Source: Planctomycetota bacterium (GTDB lineage Bacteria > Planctomycetota > B15-G4 > SIAN01). From it: 64,000 bases of DNA. Position 1 is the stretch's first letter. Every line of letters starts with the position of its first letter. The stretch is taken from NCBI GenBank assembly GCA_028289345.1, contig JANQQL010000020.1:1-64000 (forward strand), read 5' to 3'. The notes under the pieces are model-generated. The model made no database searches. It had not been told where the DNA came from and worked only from the letters and a program-made list of their open reading frames with translations. A program made the translations under genes and the position numbers. Shown piece by piece: positions 16,547-25,619 of this stretch.

Positions 16547-17658
16547 GCCGGCGCATCCTTGCTCTGACCGCAGACGGCTGGTCCGGCTCAGGAGGGATCG
16601 CGGAATACAACCGTGCCCTCTTCGAAGCCTGGCGCAAAGACTCACGCGTGCAGGAGGTGGTGCTGCTTCCTCGTCACCCTTCGGTTGGTTCACCGCCTCC
16701 GCCACGCGGGATCCGCGAACTCGACGCTCCCAAGACCCGTGCTGGCTACTGGTTCACGGTGCGACGAGAGGTTCGCCGCTTGCGTCCCGACCTGGTGTTC
16801 TGCGGACACATCCATTTGCTTCCGGCCGTTCCCTCCGGGCCAAGCCAACGAGCCCCTACCTGGCTGCAAGTACACGGCATCGAGATTCACGCACCTTCGC
16901 GACCCGCCACACGGCGGGCCCTGGACCGGGTGGACTTGGTCACCGCGGTCAGTCGCCACACGCGCCGAACCCTCCTTCGGTGGACGAGCCTGGAACCAGA
17001 AAAGATTCGCGTGTTGTCCAACTCGGTGGATCGCCAGCGCTTTCACCCCGGGCCGAAGTGCCGATCCCTGGCCGATCGCTATGGCTTGAAAGACAAGACT
17101 GTGCTGCTGACGGTCGGACGCATGGCGGCCTCCGAGGCCTACAAAGGTCAGGACCGTGTTCTGCAGGTTCTGCCGAAGATCCTCGAACAACGGCCCGACG
17201 TGGTGTTTGTCTTGGCGGGAGACGGAGACGACCGAGAACGCCTGGAACAGTTGTCTCGGGCACGAAAGATCGACGCACACACTCGGTTCGTCGGTTGGAT
17301 TCCCGAGGAAGAGAAACGCGATCTCTACTGCCTCGCGGATGCGTTCGTCATGCCCAGCACCGGCGAGGGCTTTGGCATTGCCTTCCTCGAGGCCGCTGCC
17401 TGCGGGACTCCGGTGCTCGGCGGCAACGTCGATGGCAGCGTCGACGCCTTGGCCGAGGGGCGCCTTGGCAAGCTCGTGAATCCCACCGATCTCGAGGAAC
17501 TCGAGGCAGGCATTTTGGAGGTCCTCGACCGGCGACGAGAAGTTCCGTGCGCTCTCGAGGCGTTCACCGCGGAGCGATTCCAGCAAGCCGCTCAGGGTCT
17601 CCTCACGGAAGTCCTGAGATCTCCCCGTGCAAGGAACAGGAACCTGCTGACATGTTGA
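16543..17658 (+). CDS. glycosyltransferase family 4
   Basis: 371 residues from the ATG that overlaps the AsnB stop (ATGA). GT-B fold: N-terminal ALTADGWSGSGGIAEYNRAL acceptor loop, middle ILSNSVDRQRFHPG-type linker (seen as VLSNSVDRQRFHPG), VLLTVGRMAASEAYKGQDRV, and the retaining GT4 donor motif EGFGIAFLEAAACGTPVLGG with both glutamates. Member of the plus-strand exopolysaccharide operon. The sugar specificity cannot be read from sequence. Confidence 0.92.
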   Translation: MSRRILALTADGWSGSGGIAEYNRALFEAWRKDSRVQEVVLLPRHPSVGSPPPPRGIRELDAPKTRAGYWFTVRREVRRLRPDLVFCGHIHLLPAVPSGPSQRAPTWLQVHGIEIHAPSRPATRRALDRVDLVTAVSRHTRRTLLRWTSLEPEKIRVLSNSVDRQRFHPGPKCRSLADRYGLKDKTVLLTVGRMAASEAYKGQDRVLQVLPKILEQRPDVVFVLAGDGDDRERLEQLSRARKIDAHTRFVGWIPEEEKRDLYCLADAFVMPSTGEGFGIAFLEAAACGTPVLGGNVDGSVDALAEGRLGKLVNPTDLEELEAGILEVLDRRREVPCALEAFTAERFQQAAQGLLTEVLRSPRARNRNLLTC

Positions 17659-18872
17659 GTTCTCCTTCGATCCCGCTTCGGCGGCGTGAACAAGACTGGT
17701 GCCCTCCGCCCTCTCGACAGTTTCGGGCGCTGCACGTCGTGCCGAGCTACTGGCCCGCGACTCGCTACGGAGGCCCCATCCAATCGGTGCACTCTCTCTG
17801 CCGATCCCTGGTGCGAGCCGGCCACGAGGTGGACGTGTTCACCACCAATATCGATGGCGACGGAGCCCTTGCGGTTCCAACTCACACTCCGGTCAACCAA
17901 GACGGAGTCAACGTCCACTACTTTCCGGTGCGCTGGCGCCGTCGCTGCGTCAGCCCGGATCTGGGTCACGTCCTCCAGCAACGAATTGCCGACTACGACG
18001 TGGTGCATCTCCACTCGGTGTTCTTGTGGCCCATCGATTGCGCCAGCCACTGGGCCCAGCAACGAGAGATCCCGTACGTACTCTCCCCTCGAGGAATGCT
18101 GGTGCAGGAACTGATTCAGCGCCACAACCCGATGGCCAAAAAGGCGTGGCTCCGCTGGCGCGGCCAACGCATGCTGGAGCAGGCAGCGGCGTTGCACGCC
18201 ACCTCCGCATTGGAAGCCCACGACCTCTCGTCGTTCGGCGATTCCCTGGCGGGGATCCACGTCATTCCCAATGGCGTCGACCATCCCCATCAAGAACCGG
18301 CCATTCCCCGCGATCTTCGCGCGCAGATTCCCAGCCAGCCTTGGGTGCTGTTCCTCGGCCGAATGAGCTGGAAGAAAGGTCTGGAGCAACTCCTCGACGC
18401 CTGGAAGGAACTCGAGGAAGTGTCCTTGGTGCTCGCCGGGCCAGACGACGAGAAACTCACCCCCAAGCTCCAACAACGCGCTCGTGAGAGGGGGATCGCG
18501 GACCGGGTGATCTTCACCGGGGAAATCGACAAGCCAACGAAGACCGCCCTACTCCGGGAAGCCTCCTTGCTCGTATGCCCCTCGATTCACGAGAACTTTG
18601 GCAACGTCGTCGTGGAAGCCATGGCTTCTGGGTGCCGGGCCCTGGTGACCGAGACGGTGGGCGCAGCGGATGCGGTTCAGGAACTCCAAGGAGGCTGGGT
18701 CGTGCCGAACGACGCGGCGAAGATTGGCGCGGGAGTTCGCGAAGCGTTGCAGACTCCCATTCAGGACTCCGAGCGCGCTGACTTGTCGGCCCGCACCTTG
18801 GCTCGGTTCTCCTGGAACGCGGTGGCGAAACGCACCGCCGATCTTTACGCCCGCGCGGTCTCGCGTTCCTGA
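17652..18872 (+). CDS. glycosyltransferase family 4
   Basis: 406 residues from the ATG at 17652, overlapping the previous stop by 7 nt. GT-B motifs: HVVPSYWPATRYGGPIQSVH near the N-terminus, YVLSPRGMLVQELIQRHNP, VLFLGRMSWKKGLEQLLDAW and ENFGNVVVEAMASGCRALVT (E-x7-E). It is the last gene of the plus-strand block. Its final 28 nt overlap tail-to-tail with the convergent family 2 glycosyltransferase, leaving no room for a terminator between them. Confidence 0.92.
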   Translation: MLSSPSIPLRRREQDWCPPPSRQFRALHVVPSYWPATRYGGPIQSVHSLCRSLVRAGHEVDVFTTNIDGDGALAVPTHTPVNQDGVNVHYFPVRWRRRCVSPDLGHVLQQRIADYDVVHLHSVFLWPIDCASHWAQQREIPYVLSPRGMLVQELIQRHNPMAKKAWLRWRGQRMLEQAAALHATSALEAHDLSSFGDSLAGIHVIPNGVDHPHQEPAIPRDLRAQIPSQPWVLFLGRMSWKKGLEQLLDAWKELEEVSLVLAGPDDEKLTPKLQQRARERGIADRVIFTGEIDKPTKTALLREASLLVCPSIHENFGNVVVEAMASGCRALVTETVGAADAVQELQGGWVVPNDAAKIGAGVREALQTPIQDSERADLSARTLARFSWNAVAKRTADLYARAVSRS

Positions 18873-19741
18873 GCTCTCGGAGATTCGTCCGCGGACCGCT
18901 CCAACTGCCGGGTCCCACGCCGAAGTTCCCCGAGCTTCAGCTCGTCGAAGTGTTTGAACATGGCGTGGAGCAAGTGGTAGCGAAACCCGACCCGTCCATC
19001 CAAGAATCCGGCACGGACGAAGTAGCACCACAGGAAGTACCAGAGAGCTTTTCCGGGCAGCGGCGCCCAGATCTTGGTCTTGATCCAACGACGCCGAGCC
19101 AAAGCGTCCCGGGTCCACCAACGGGCATAGGGATCCGGCTCTCCCTCCAAACAACGCTGGTACTCCACGGCTTCGTCGGATGAGTAGCGATTGTGCTTGG
19201 CGATCGCGTGACTCAAGTCGCGCAGATCTTCATGAATGAGATGGGCCTTCATGAACTGCACGGGACCATTCACCACCACGTGCTCGTGCACCCGGCGTTG
19301 TTCGTAGCGACCGAAGCAATGTTGGAACAGTCGCAGGTTCCAGCTCGGGAACCATCCACCGTGGCGAATCCAACGCCCTTCCCACACGATCCGTCGATTC
19401 AGGAAGTAGCCGCGCACCGCTTTCGAGGGCTCGCGGGTCGCGGCAACAATTTCCTCGGCCAGTTCTTCCGGGACCCACTCGTCGGCGTCCAAGAACAACA
19501 CCCACGGGGTGGAGATGTCCAGGTGATCCAGAGCCCAGTTCTTTTGGTCCGCAGGTCCTTGGTATTCGTGATGGACGAGCTCGATCTTGGTCGACCCGAG
19601 ACGCTGCACCCATTCCACGGTGCCATCGTCCGACCCACTGTCCACGACGTAGACTCGGTCCGCAAAGGAGAGCACGCTTTGGACACAACGCGCGATGTGC
19701 ATGCGCTCGTTCTTCACCGGCAGGATCACGGTCACGCCCAT
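18845..19741 (-). CDS. glycosyltransferase family 2
   Basis: 298 residues from the ATG at 19741 (MGVTVILPVKNERMHIARC). GT-A signatures: VYVVDSGSDDGT (nucleotide binding) and LFLDADEWVPEEL (DxD-type). The C-terminal part is basic and aromatic (WYFLWCYFVRAGFLDG), resembling KdtX/WaaE-like enzymes that act on membrane acceptors. It is the last gene of the minus-strand block, starts inside the flippase stop region (10-nt overlap) and collides tail-to-tail with the plus-strand block. A related paralogue is encoded at 44124-44954. Confidence 0.9.
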   Translation of the reverse strand: MGVTVILPVKNERMHIARCVQSVLSFADRVYVVDSGSDDGTVEWVQRLGSTKIELVHHEYQGPADQKNWALDHLDISTPWVLFLDADEWVPEELAEEIVAATREPSKAVRGYFLNRRIVWEGRWIRHGGWFPSWNLRLFQHCFGRYEQRRVHEHVVVNGPVQFMKAHLIHEDLRDLSHAIAKHNRYSSDEAVEYQRCLEGEPDPYARWWTRDALARRRWIKTKIWAPLPGKALWYFLWCYFVRAGFLDGRVGFRYHLLHAMFKHFDELKLGELRRGTRQLERSADESPRAQERETARA

Positions 19742-21276
19742 TCCGCCACCTCCGAAGGTTGCCGCCAACGCAACATTTCAAGAACTCGCTGGCGCTCGAG
19801 GGAGTTCAACCAGAAGAAGAAAGAGATCACCGCACCGCCACCCATCACCGCGACGGAACCCAAAACGATCCGCAGCGCCGGACCGCCTCCCACGAGGGAC
19901 TGATCGAGGAGAGCTGCCAGGGCGACCAGGCTGAGTCCCACGGGAAGTGCCCCGCGCATCGCTCCCCAAAAACTGCCCAAGCCGGTTCCCAAGAGACGGC
20001 AGCTCAACCAGGGCACGAACGGAACACAGAACAGCAGCTCTCCCAAGCAAAGCCCGAGGGCCATTCCCGCAGGCCCCAGCGACCGCACCAGGAGCGTTCC
20101 CCCGCCCAACCCGGCCACACACGCCGCCAGTTGCAGCCAGGCCAAGGAGGCGGGACGGTTGGTGGCGATGAGCACCATGGAGCTTGCCATCCATGGAGTC
20201 TGCATGACCATCCATGGCAAGAACGCCCAGCGCCAGAGAATCGGGAACTCGAGGTGCCCGGCGGTCCACCAGTGCACGACTTCCTCGCCGAACCAACCAA
20301 GAAACACCGCTGTGGACAGGGCGAATGCGGTTTGTACCTTGACCGACAAGTGATGCACCTGACGCAGCGCCACCCATTCTTTGCGAGCAGCGAGCTCCGT
20401 GAGGTCGGGCCAGAGAGTGTGGGACAGGGCATTGCAAACCTGACGAATGCCGTTGACCAGTGTCCGCAGAGTGACGAACAGCGCCACCGCTGCGGTCCCA
20501 CACAGGCCACTCACCAGCAGGGTACTCCCCTGCAAACTCGTCGCCATCGCCAACTGCAACACGAAGAACAGGGAGCCCGGAGCCAACATGGACCAGGCCA
20601 GGCTCAGGGAACCGAATCGCCACTCCAGCCGGGCCTGGGAATGTCGCCGAGGAAGGTCCCACCAGACGTACAGGATCGACACCAAGAACGGAACGAGTTG
20701 AGCCGCCGCGATCGCCACGACTCCGCGGCCGGCGAACAAGAGAATCCCGGTCAATCCGGCATGCACAAGGCGTTGCGCCGTCCCGACCAGCACGCCTCGC
20801 GGGTACTCGCCAAGCGTTCGGTACAAACTGGTCACGATGCCGAGAGGAATGGCGCCCAAGACCTGCACAGCCACCAGAAACAGCACCACTCGGTGCGCGT
20901 GGCTCGCCGTGGCCCCCTCGAACGCAAGGAAATCGGCTCCGCCCAGCAGGATCCCCACCGAAACCGCCGCCAGAACCAACAAGGCCAGGACCCCGGTCCA
21001 GCTCAGTGCGCTTTGCAGGACTTGTTGATACTGCCGGTCGTTGTGGGAGGCCCAACACTCCGTCAGGCGATTCACCACGTACGCCTGGAATCCCAGATCC
21101 AACACGGCGCCGTAGGCGGCCACGGCAGTCAGGGTCAGCCACTGGCCATAGTGCTCTTGGCCCCAAGCCGCGAGGAACAAGGGAACCAGAACCAAGGGTT
21201 GCGCGAACGCCACTGCCTGGGCGAGCAGGGTCAGCATCGCTCCCCGTCGAAACCGATGGCTGCGCGACTCACTCAC
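19732..21276 (-). CDS. polysaccharide flippase (Wzx/MATE-like)
   Basis: 514 residues from a GTG that overlaps the methyltransferase stop as GTGA. About 12-14 hydrophobic helices run from FRRGAMLTLLAQAVAFAQPLVLVPLFLAAW to the C-terminus, the layout of the polysaccharide transport family that moves undecaprenyl-linked repeat units across the inner membrane. An earlier in-frame ATG (21321) would place the start inside the preceding gene, so the coupled GTG is preferred. No Wzy-type polymerase accompanies it in the window. Confidence 0.85.
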   Translation of the reverse strand: MSESRSHRFRRGAMLTLLAQAVAFAQPLVLVPLFLAAWGQEHYGQWLTLTAVAAYGAVLDLGFQAYVVNRLTECWASHNDRQYQQVLQSALSWTGVLALLVLAAVSVGILLGGADFLAFEGATASHAHRVVLFLVAVQVLGAIPLGIVTSLYRTLGEYPRGVLVGTAQRLVHAGLTGILLFAGRGVVAIAAAQLVPFLVSILYVWWDLPRRHSQARLEWRFGSLSLAWSMLAPGSLFFVLQLAMATSLQGSTLLVSGLCGTAAVALFVTLRTLVNGIRQVCNALSHTLWPDLTELAARKEWVALRQVHHLSVKVQTAFALSTAVFLGWFGEEVVHWWTAGHLEFPILWRWAFLPWMVMQTPWMASSMVLIATNRPASLAWLQLAACVAGLGGGTLLVRSLGPAGMALGLCLGELLFCVPFVPWLSCRLLGTGLGSFWGAMRGALPVGLSLVALAALLDQSLVGGGPALRIVLGSVAVMGGGAVISFFFWLNSLERQRVLEMLRWRQPSEVAEWA

Positions 21277-22130
21277 AGGAACTGTTCCGTCACCGGTCCG
21301 GGTTCTTTCTGGGCCAGGCACAGCACCACATCACCGGTACTCGCGATTCGCGGGCGATGGGGAAAGTCTTCCCACGAATCGAAGAAGCCGCTGATGCGCA
21401 GACCATAGCGCGGCAGATTGCGGCGGAAGAACTGACTGGTGAATCCCAAAGGATGCACGGCTCCCACGGAGGAAAGAGCCCGCCGACCACGATGTCGGTA
21501 GGCGAAGTGGGGCACCTCGACCACGAAGTGCCCCCCCGGGGCCAAACATGCAGAGACATCGCGGAACACGGTCGAAAGATCGGTGAAGTGTTCCAAGCAG
21601 TGGGCGCTGTACACCACATCGAACTTCTCTTTGCCCAGCTCTTCGAAAGACCCGACGATGCGCTGTCCGAGTCGGTCGATGCCGGCTTGCCGGCGCTTCT
21701 CCGAAATCTCGATTCCGGTGCTCTGGAATCCGACGTACTGGGCCTGGTAGAGGAAGTACCCCCAGGAAGAACCGATCTCGAGCAGTCGGTCCCCCACCGA
21801 GATCTCGAGGATCTTCTGGGCGACGTCCAAGGAATCCTTGTCAGTCCCGCGAAACACGGTTCTCTTGAGTTTCTCGAGATGGCGCTGACTGGGGATCCGG
21901 GTCGTGGAGCCCTCTCCGTGGTACCAGCCGTCATACAGGGACGGAAGCACTCCTCCCCGGTAGATCGGATCCGTGAAACACAAGGCACACTTGCGGCACT
22001 CTTGCACTTTCACGGTGCCGAGCTTGCGGGCCAGGGTGTCGAACTCCCGGGAACGACAATGAGGACAGCGAAGCTCCCTGCGAAACAAGGACTGAGCAAG
22101 GAACTCGATTCGCGGCAAAAGATTCGGCAT
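21273..22130 (-). CDS. class I SAM-dependent methyltransferase with N-terminal zinc-ribbon
   Basis: 285 residues. The N-terminus carries CPHCRSREFD and ECRKCALCF (two CxxC pairs, a zinc-ribbon). The Rossmann methyltransferase core follows: LLEIGSSWGYFLYQAQ (motif I), GIEISEKRRQAG (motif II), FDVVYSAHCLEHF (motif IV) and LAPGGHFVVEVP (motif V/VI). This class (methyltransferase 11/23 type with zinc ribbon) is frequent in glycan clusters and methylates sugars. Its start shares one base with the preceding glycosyltransferase stop (TGATG). Confidence 0.9.
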   Translation of the reverse strand: MPNLLPRIEFLAQSLFRRELRCPHCRSREFDTLARKLGTVKVQECRKCALCFTDPIYRGGVLPSLYDGWYHGEGSTTRIPSQRHLEKLKRTVFRGTDKDSLDVAQKILEISVGDRLLEIGSSWGYFLYQAQYVGFQSTGIEISEKRRQAGIDRLGQRIVGSFEELGKEKFDVVYSAHCLEHFTDLSTVFRDVSACLAPGGHFVVEVPHFAYRHRGRRALSSVGAVHPLGFTSQFFRRNLPRYGLRISGFFDSWEDFPHRPRIASTGDVVLCLAQKEPGPVTEQFL

Positions 22131-23341
22131 CAGACGAACTCCGGAAGCGCGCCCGCTTCCTCTTCATCATCGACCAAGGCAGATGGCAGGGAGTCCTCGA
22201 GCAGCACCTTGCGGTAAGCGCGGACGATGCGATCGCCATAGCGATCCCAAGTCAGGCCGCGCTCGACTCGCTGACGAGCGGCGCGTCCCATGGCAGCCGC
22301 CTCTTCTTGATGCTCGTACATCCACAAGATCGCCTCTTCCAAAGACTCGGTATCTCCGGCCTTCACCAACAGGCCGTGCTCCCCATGTTGGAGGATGTCA
22401 CGGGCACCGGTGTGATTGGTCGCCACGATCGGCTTGCCACAAGCCATCGCTTGGGGGATGACCATCGCCAGCCCCTCTTCGATCGAGGCCAGGCAGAACA
22501 TCGACGCCTGGGCATACTCCTTGGAGAGCTGGGACTGCGGCACCGGGGGACTCCACGAAACGCCCTTGGGAAGCCGCTTCCAGCGGGAGCGAAGCCCCGG
22601 CTCCACGGCTCCGACGAAGCGCAGCTCCGCGTTCTTCAGCTTCAAGTTGCGGAATGCTTGAAGCAATCGCGGACAGCCTTTGCGAACGCTGACCGTTCCA
22701 CAGTGCAGAATGCGAAACGGAGTTTCCGGCGGCGGAGATGCTTGGAATTCGTCCAAGCAAACTCCGTACGGGATTTGAATGAGCTTCGAGTCGGGAATTC
22801 CCTGACGCAGGAAGCTCTCGCGGACGAAGGTGCTGGGAATCGAGATGAAGTCCGCCGCATCGTACTCTTGGAGCTCTTGCTCGATGACACGCGGGTGAGG
22901 CAAAGGCGCGGCGACCCCGACGTCCTCGCATTCTTGTTCGAGGAGTTCCGTCTGTTCCACGATGTGGCTACTGCCGCGCTCGACAATGGTCCGCATGCCG
23001 AGAGTACGCGCATGCTCGATGGGGCCGAGAGAGACTCCGGACCACCCCACGAACAAGTCGGCGCCGGCCCCCATGGCGCGGCGCGCCCGCCGTTCGAAGT
23101 GTTCGTGGAGGCGTCCCTCCAACGCCCACGCGTCGAACACGTCCGCAGGGAGACGCTGCAACGCTCGACTCAGAAACTCGGTCGAAACAATGCTCGTCAC
23201 CTTGCTCCGCTCCACCCCGAAGCGCGAGGCGATCACTCCAGGATAGGATGTGATGAGCTGCTGCAAGGCGCCGTGACGCTGCAGCTGCGCCGCCAAATGG
23301 AACGCATGGAAACGTCCCTTCACTGAAACACAGACACGCAT
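22130..23341 (-). CDS. glycosyltransferase family 4 with E-to-Q change in donor motif
   Basis: 403 residues from the ATG at 23341 (MRVCVSVKGRFHAFHLAAQL). GT-B features: IQIPYGVCLDEFQ linker, ILHCGTVSVRKGCPRLLQAF, and the donor-site region EEGLAMVIPQAMACGKPIVAT. There the second glutamate of the usual E-x7-E is Gln (PQAMACG instead of xEAMACG). Start overlaps the previous gene by 22 nt. Probable retaining sugar transferase of the exopolysaccharide pathway. The substitution may alter donor handling. Confidence 0.9.
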   Translation of the reverse strand: MRVCVSVKGRFHAFHLAAQLQRHGALQQLITSYPGVIASRFGVERSKVTSIVSTEFLSRALQRLPADVFDAWALEGRLHEHFERRARRAMGAGADLFVGWSGVSLGPIEHARTLGMRTIVERGSSHIVEQTELLEQECEDVGVAAPLPHPRVIEQELQEYDAADFISIPSTFVRESFLRQGIPDSKLIQIPYGVCLDEFQASPPPETPFRILHCGTVSVRKGCPRLLQAFRNLKLKNAELRFVGAVEPGLRSRWKRLPKGVSWSPPVPQSQLSKEYAQASMFCLASIEEGLAMVIPQAMACGKPIVATNHTGARDILQHGEHGLLVKAGDTESLEEAILWMYEHQEEAAAMGRAARQRVERGLTWDRYGDRIVRAYRKVLLEDSLPSALVDDEEEAGALPEFV

Positions 23342-24387
23342 GACTCTCTCTCCACATGCCGCCACATCTCTCGCAAAGCGGCTTCGTGAGTGCGATGGGA
23401 CTGCTCACAGCGGCGCCTTCCCGCAACCGCCAGCTGCTGGCGACGTTCCGGGCTGGCCAAATAGAACCGAACCTTCTCGAGCAGCTCTTGGGGGCTCGAG
23501 AAGAACTCGGCCTCGGTTCCCTCGACAAACATTTCCTGGTGCTCGGCACTGCGTTCCGCCAACAGAAACGCCCCGCAGGCCGGGATCTCGACGCTTCGAT
23601 CGGTGTGTTGATCCCGATTGCGCTTGCGCAGGAAACCAAGATTGATGTCAGTGGCGGACAGACAACGGATGTAGTCTTCGCCGACCACGGCTCGTCCTTC
23701 AATGCACAGTCGGGGATGGCGGCCAATCCAGGAAAGCCAGCCATTGCCGAACACTCGCACTTCCACCCCGTGCTTGGCGAGGAACTCGAGCTGGCGGGCG
23801 CGCGGCTCTTCGAAGGTTCCTACGAAGCCGACTTTCGCACCCAGTTCCCTGCGCTGAGAAGCCGAAACATCCACCGGCCGATGAAACCGTGGGTCGTAGG
23901 ATTTGCGGAGGTACTGGACCCGGCGCGCTCCCAGGGCCGGAAGCTCCTGTGGATCCGCGTTGTGGCTCTTGGTCGTAAAGACAACGTCGTACAGCGGCAA
24001 GCACTGGCGAAAGTACGCGGATTGATTGTGACGAGCGAACATGTCGTCTTCTGAGAAGAACGCGAAACGTCCCTGGGGATGGCCGTCGCGGACCTTGCGA
24101 AGGGTCTCCGGTCTCAAGCACAGAGCCTTCTCCACCCACACCACGTCCCATCCACCTGTTGCGGCCCGGGTCTCCAGAGTTGCGTTGACTCCTTGGGAAT
24201 CCCGCGGACGCCCCAAGCGGTGGCCGATCCTCTCCGCCCAACTGGAGCGCACATCGCTGGCGGCCTCGTGGTCAACGGGCCGCGTCGATAGGCCCTCCAC
24301 GTCGTGTCCCATTTCCTGCAGCGTGGTGAACCGCTGCCAGGTGCGACTGTGTCGGGCCAGATCTCCCACGAACAGAATCCGAGTCAT
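23320..24387 (-). CDS. CgeB-like glycosyltransferase
   Basis: 355 residues starting MTRILFVGDLARHSRTWQRF. The pattern WDVVWVEKAL, FFSEDDMFARHNQS, YDVVFTTKSHN, VGFVGTFEEPRARQLEFL and DINLGFLRKRNRDQHTDRSVEIPACGAFLL is that of the CgeB / spore-coat-maturation type GT-B family. In that family the final domain has xRxxEIxAxGGxxL. The end overlaps the following gene start and the ATG overlaps the preceding stop (ATGA). Cytoplasmic, part of the minus-strand glycan operon. Confidence 0.87.
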   Translation of the reverse strand: MTRILFVGDLARHSRTWQRFTTLQEMGHDVEGLSTRPVDHEAASDVRSSWAERIGHRLGRPRDSQGVNATLETRAATGGWDVVWVEKALCLRPETLRKVRDGHPQGRFAFFSEDDMFARHNQSAYFRQCLPLYDVVFTTKSHNADPQELPALGARRVQYLRKSYDPRFHRPVDVSASQRRELGAKVGFVGTFEEPRARQLEFLAKHGVEVRVFGNGWLSWIGRHPRLCIEGRAVVGEDYIRCLSATDINLGFLRKRNRDQHTDRSVEIPACGAFLLAERSAEHQEMFVEGTEAEFFSSPQELLEKVRFYLASPERRQQLAVAGRRRCEQSHRTHEAALREMWRHVERESCVSVFQ

Positions 24388-25619
24388 GAGCCCACCACCG
24401 TGGCCAACGCATGACGGAGCCCGCGGTGGTCCTCTTCAAAGCTGAACGCCTCCACCCGTTTTCGCGACTCTTCCCCCATGCGTTGGGCCAAGGACTCGTC
24501 GTCGAGGATTCGTCGGATGGCGTCGGCCAGGGACTCGGGGGCCTGGTCGGGAACCCGAAACCCGTTCACCCCATGTTCCACGAGATCCTCCCCGGCACCC
24601 ACCGCTTCAGTGACGACCACCGGACAGCCCGCGTTCATGGCTTCGTTCACCACCAACCCCCAAGGCTCTTCCTTGGAAGGCAAGACGAACACCGTCGCCA
24701 TGGCGTAGAAATCGGGAAGGGAGCTTTGATTCTGAAAGCCCGCAAACAGGATGGATCGCCATCCAAGTTCGTGGGCACGCTGTTCGAGTCGGCGTCGATC
24801 CGCTCCCTCCCCCACCAGGACGAGCTGAGCGTGAGGTTCCTCAACCCCATCGGGTGACAGCATCCGGTATGCGTCCAGCAAATCGTGCGCGCCTTTGTGC
24901 TCCGAAAGCTTGGAAGCAAACAGAATCCGTGGTCGATGGGGATCCAAGTTCCATTTCCGGAAGAACGCCTGCCCCCTGGATGAAAAGCTCAACGCGCTCT
25001 CGCGAAAGAAACGGTTGTCCACTGCGTAGGGCATCCAGTGGACACGATCCTGCGGCACTTGCTGATCCAGGTAGAAGCGGCGGTTGCGGGAACCGATGGC
25101 GAGAAACCCATCGGCACCGCGAAACAAGCGCCGCAGCAAGCTGTCTTTGCCGCGCCGTCTCCAGGTGGTTGACGGGGTCGAATTGCGTCCCGTTTCCCCC
25201 CGGATCAGCACCTTGAGTCCGGCCCGACGTGCTGCCCACCATGCTCCGAGCAGAGCCGGATCCCGGTAGCCGTGCAGCCAAACGGCGTCGTAACGTTCGG
25301 GGCGCAATTGCGTGGTCCAGAAACCTCGGGAAGTTGTCCCCCAACCACGGGTCCAACCCATCGTCCCGGTAGGCACGAACTCGTGGGAGTAGCCGGCACA
25401 CAGATCCACGTCCCAGCGCACGTCGCATTGAAATCCCGGATCGTGATAGGTCTGCGCCGAGAAGTCCCGCAAGTAATACACGTGCAGATCGAACTCGTTG
25501 CGACTCGCCAGGTAGCGGAGCAACGGCGCTTGATACTGGATCGGATGGCTGACCACGTAGGCCACTCGAAACCGATTCCGGCACCCTTCCCGGTCGTCCC
25601 GTTCAGTCGTTGAGGGCAT
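24384..25619 (-). CDS. glycosyltransferase family 4
   Basis: 411 residues from the ATG at 25619; an ATG 30 nt earlier is also in frame. VAYVVSHPIQYQAPLLRYLA is the N-terminal signature of a GT4 group often found in surface-glycan clusters. ILFASKLSEHKGAHDLLDAY, LVLVGEGADRRRLE and KEEPWGLVVNEAMNAGCPVVV give the GT-B donor domain with both glutamates. The start lies within the last 17 nt of the wza-like gene. Confidence 0.9.
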   Translation of the reverse strand: MPSTTERDDREGCRNRFRVAYVVSHPIQYQAPLLRYLASRNEFDLHVYYLRDFSAQTYHDPGFQCDVRWDVDLCAGYSHEFVPTGTMGWTRGWGTTSRGFWTTQLRPERYDAVWLHGYRDPALLGAWWAARRAGLKVLIRGETGRNSTPSTTWRRRGKDSLLRRLFRGADGFLAIGSRNRRFYLDQQVPQDRVHWMPYAVDNRFFRESALSFSSRGQAFFRKWNLDPHRPRILFASKLSEHKGAHDLLDAYRMLSPDGVEEPHAQLVLVGEGADRRRLEQRAHELGWRSILFAGFQNQSSLPDFYAMATVFVLPSKEEPWGLVVNEAMNAGCPVVVTEAVGAGEDLVEHGVNGFRVPDQAPESLADAIRRILDDESLAQRMGEESRKRVEAFSFEEDHRGLRHALATVVGS

